A stretch of 64,000 bases of DNA from contig JAJZDX010000003.1 in the NCBI GenBank assembly GCA_021805865.1, positions 1 to 64,000 of the forward strand, read 5' to 3'. Both the position numbers and the translations under genes were made by a program. This DNA comes from Pseudomonadota bacterium. Lineage in GTDB: Bacteria > Pseudomonadota > Gammaproteobacteria > Steroidobacterales > Steroidobacteraceae. Below the pieces are notes generated by a model, which made no database searches, was not told the origin of the DNA, and worked only from the letters and a program-made list of their open reading frames with translations. Positions 62,122 through 64,000 of this stretch are shown here, one piece after another (position 1 is the stretch's first letter; every line of letters starts with the position of its first letter).

Positions 62122-62151
62122 TTGACGATTCTGCGGCCGCTGCGCTACAGT
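62122..62151 (+). promoter_or_regulatory. promoter of the TonB-dependent receptor gene
   Basis: TTGACG (62122-62127), an 18-bp spacer and TACAGT (62146-62151) form a plausible sigma-70 promoter placed between the two palindromic sites. It is 155 bp upstream of the receptor start, giving a long leader. Confidence 0.5.
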
Positions 62152-62170
62152 GCAATTGCCGATGTACAAG

Positions 62171-62185
62171 TATTGGTAATCGATA
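62171..62185. promoter_or_regulatory. palindromic operator 2, TATTGGTAATCGATA
   Basis: An imperfect palindrome matching the core of operator 1 and lying about 20 bases after the -10 element, inside the transcribed leader. A protein bound at both sites (72 bp centre to centre) would flank the promoter. Confidence 0.55.
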
Positions 62186-62305
62186 AATCAGCAGGCATCG
62201 CTGCACGTGTCCGGACGGGGGTCGGGGCACGGGTCCGCACTCGATCCGAGGGATTTTTAGAAAGAAATTCAGAGGGGTTTCCTGAAGATTAGGGGAGTCA
62301 GTGCC

Positions 62306-64000
<1,695 letters not shown>

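Overview
The window is high-GC Gram-negative chromosomal DNA, most likely from a gammaproteobacterium. The markers are a TonB-dependent receptor, a GlrK/QseG/GlrR-type phosphorelay, SrkA, a XylE-type symporter, a periplasmic TTQ amine dehydrogenase and an XrtA/PEP-CTERM-style polysaccharide locus. The genus cannot be told from the sequence. There are no rRNA genes, and I saw no tRNA genes and no CRISPR array.

Layout. 1-900: transposase relics of three types. 975-4109: a visibly AT-richer block with an FkbM methyltransferase, a glycosyltransferase and a sulfotransferase-like gene. 4236-9956: acyl-CoA ligase, divergent from acyl carrier protein, AsnB-like amidotransferase, NadE-like synthetase and polysaccharide deacetylase. 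9889-26000: a polysaccharide region with at least seven glycosyltransferases, two C-methyltransferase-type enzymes, PIG-L deacetylase, epimerase, glucose-1-phosphate cytidylyltransferase-like enzyme, TviB-type UDP-sugar dehydrogenase and a second sulfotransferase. Four of the glycosyltransferases are paralogues, and one is a recent recombination chimera inside a 1.07-kb tandem duplication. 26955-28364: the EpsB-type initiating phosphoglycosyltransferase. Its last 210 bp are repeated at 30237-30446, bracketing a two-gene cargo. 31019-36629: sigma-54 phosphorelay (glrR, qseG, glrK), galE and srkA. 36919-39834: a GAF-PAS-PAS-GGDEF-EAL protein.

40145-43706 is an AT-richer accessory island. It holds an IS1-like transposase, an OLD-type AAA+TOPRIM ATPase/nuclease, a PemK/MazF-fold protein without a protein antitoxin, a strongly folded untranslated segment ending in a C(UUCG)G intrinsic terminator, and a convergent small basic protein. 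Two palindromes built from the same half-site lie at the two outward promoter positions. This is my best candidate for an undescribed system (defence or toxin-RNA), but the functional idea is inference.

43848-48333: TetR regulator, XylE-like sugar symporter, FadR-type regulator, enoyl-CoA hydratase and CrcB. 48455-64000: an amine catabolism region. A MocR regulator is divergent from an omega-amino-acid aminotransferase followed by MauE and MauD. A well-formed promoter then precedes an FAD amine oxidase-like protein, a TauE/SafE transporter, the heavy and light chains of a TTQ amine dehydrogenase, a monohaem cytochrome c and an IorAB-type molybdenum hydroxylase. A deleted phd-vapC relic, a second cytochrome c, an IclR regulator with two palindromic operators and a TonB-dependent receptor (cut by the window end) complete it. 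The likely flow is outer-membrane uptake, periplasmic amine oxidation to aldehyde, cytochrome c as electron acceptor and a Mo-hydroxylase for the aldehyde or a related product.
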